Below are positions 63,520-64,000 of a stretch of DNA of 64,000 bases, one piece after another. The notes below the pieces were generated by a model. That model saw nothing but the letters and a program-made list of their open reading frames with translations, was not told the origin of the DNA and made no database searches. The stretch is from Halomonas litopenaei (lineage in GTDB: Bacteria > Pseudomonadota > Gammaproteobacteria > Pseudomonadales > Halomonadaceae), in contig NZ_JAEKJT010000005.1 of NCBI RefSeq assembly GCF_017303055.1, positions 186,001 through 250,000 on the forward strand. Reading direction: 5' to 3'. Within the stretch, counting starts at the first letter, position 1, and each line of letters opens with the position of its first letter. Position numbers and translations under genes: made by a program.

Positions 63520-64000
63520 CTAGCGCGTCGACGTCGAGTCGTCGTTACCTGACGACCCGGTTGGACGGCTTCCCTGGCGCTCGGCTCGCTCGTTTTCGTG
63601 CAGTTCGTTCAGCTTTGCATACTTCATGTACGCATGGAATGCCGTCGTGATCGCGACGGTCATACCATCCTGACCCTGCAGCAGACCTCCCTTCAGCACC
63701 AGCTTGCGCAGCATGGCGGTGAGCGCATGCAGGCTGGGGCGAAGCGCAGAGGGGGTGACACCCCGTTCCCTCATCGCCCAGGCATCCCGGGTCGACAGCT
63801 GATCGATCCGCTGCATCCAGTGTGACAGGTCACGGTAGGTGAAATGGCTCAGGTGAGCATCGACATCGACCACCGTTGGCGCCTTGACGGATGAGTGCGC
63901 CTTCTTGGGCAGATAGCCCGAGGTCGTGCGGTTGTATAACCGCGTTACCGGATCAGGATAGAAGCCCGCGGCACGTATCCAGTGTCGACCTGCGAAGTTG
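63520..64000 (-). CDS. Glycosyltransferase family 2, LPS-core type (5' part outside window)
   Basis: The frame is open from the window edge: RHWIRAAGFYPDPVTRLYNR continues into TTSGYLPKKAHSSVKA and then a C-terminal helical part (HFTYRDLSHWMQRIDQLSTR). The GFYPDPVTRLYNR plus HxTY/RDL pattern is that of the C-terminal half of WaaE/KdtX-like family 2 glycosyltransferases, which extend the LPS core. The N-terminal nucleotide-binding half lies beyond the window. A shorter ORF beginning with GTG at 63873 is only an internal start. Confidence 0.8.
   Translation of the reverse strand, partial: NFAGRHWIRAAGFYPDPVTRLYNRTTSGYLPKKAHSSVKAPTVVDVDAHLSHFTYRDLSHWMQRIDQLSTRDAWAMRERGVTPSALRPSLHALTAMLRKLVLKGGLLQGQDGMTVAITTAFHAYMKYAKLNELHENERAERQGSRPTGSSGNDDSTSTR

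Overview
The window looks like the replication-origin region of a halophilic gammaproteobacterium of the Halomonadaceae type (Halomonas, Chromohalobacter or a close relative). This rests on the high GC content, the acidic proteins (for example the DcaP-like porin), the origin-proximal gene order, and a Pseudomonas-style rpmH|dnaA junction. No rRNA, tRNA, CRISPR array, insertion sequence or prophage gene was seen. Species assignment is not possible from the sequence alone.

Left part (1-13 kb): a truncated hexR-like RpiR regulator, a small conserved-type protein, an NSS sodium symporter, a DUF72 protein, a DcaP-like porin behind a strong dyad operator, then glmS, glmU, apbE, uppP and mgtE, almost all on the minus strand. 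The mgtE-uppP-apbE trio sits between the ATP synthase operon and glmUS, which are often adjacent in relatives. 13.4-25.1 kb: the complete minus-strand atpIBEFHAGDC operon, with a readable promoter and a terminator, preceded by mnmG-rsmG-parA-parB.

25.1-41.6 kb: a block lying between mnmG and mnmE, which are close neighbours near many gammaproteobacterial origins. It holds an amino-acid ABC importer, erpA, argC, a CLC protein with hemJ and thiD, hemL with a P-loop kinase that carries a degenerate APH-like domain, a CsgD-like regulator, rdgB-hemW, an OmpA-type lipoprotein, rlmJ and a YceI protein. Both ends of this block abut origin-core genes, and an AT-rich region with several DnaA-box-like sites lies at its left end.

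41.7-52.6 kb: the core of the origin. On the minus strand lie mnmE, yidC, rnpA and rpmH (yidD is absent). Across a 547-bp intergenic region with DnaA boxes (probable oriC) the plus strand carries dnaA, dnaN, recF and gyrB. From recF to 56.5 kb there are seven near-identical parS palindromes, two of them inside the recF reading frame; with parA and parB at 21-22 kb these form a complete chromosome-segregation system. 52.6-64 kb: an 81-nt pure-purine tract, gmhB, a divergent LysR/MDR-oxidoreductase pair, glyS-glyQ, hldD-waaF, an OpgB-like membrane sulfatase-fold transferase and a truncated LPS-type glycosyltransferase. The gmhB/hldD/waaF genes place LPS inner-core heptose synthesis beside the origin.
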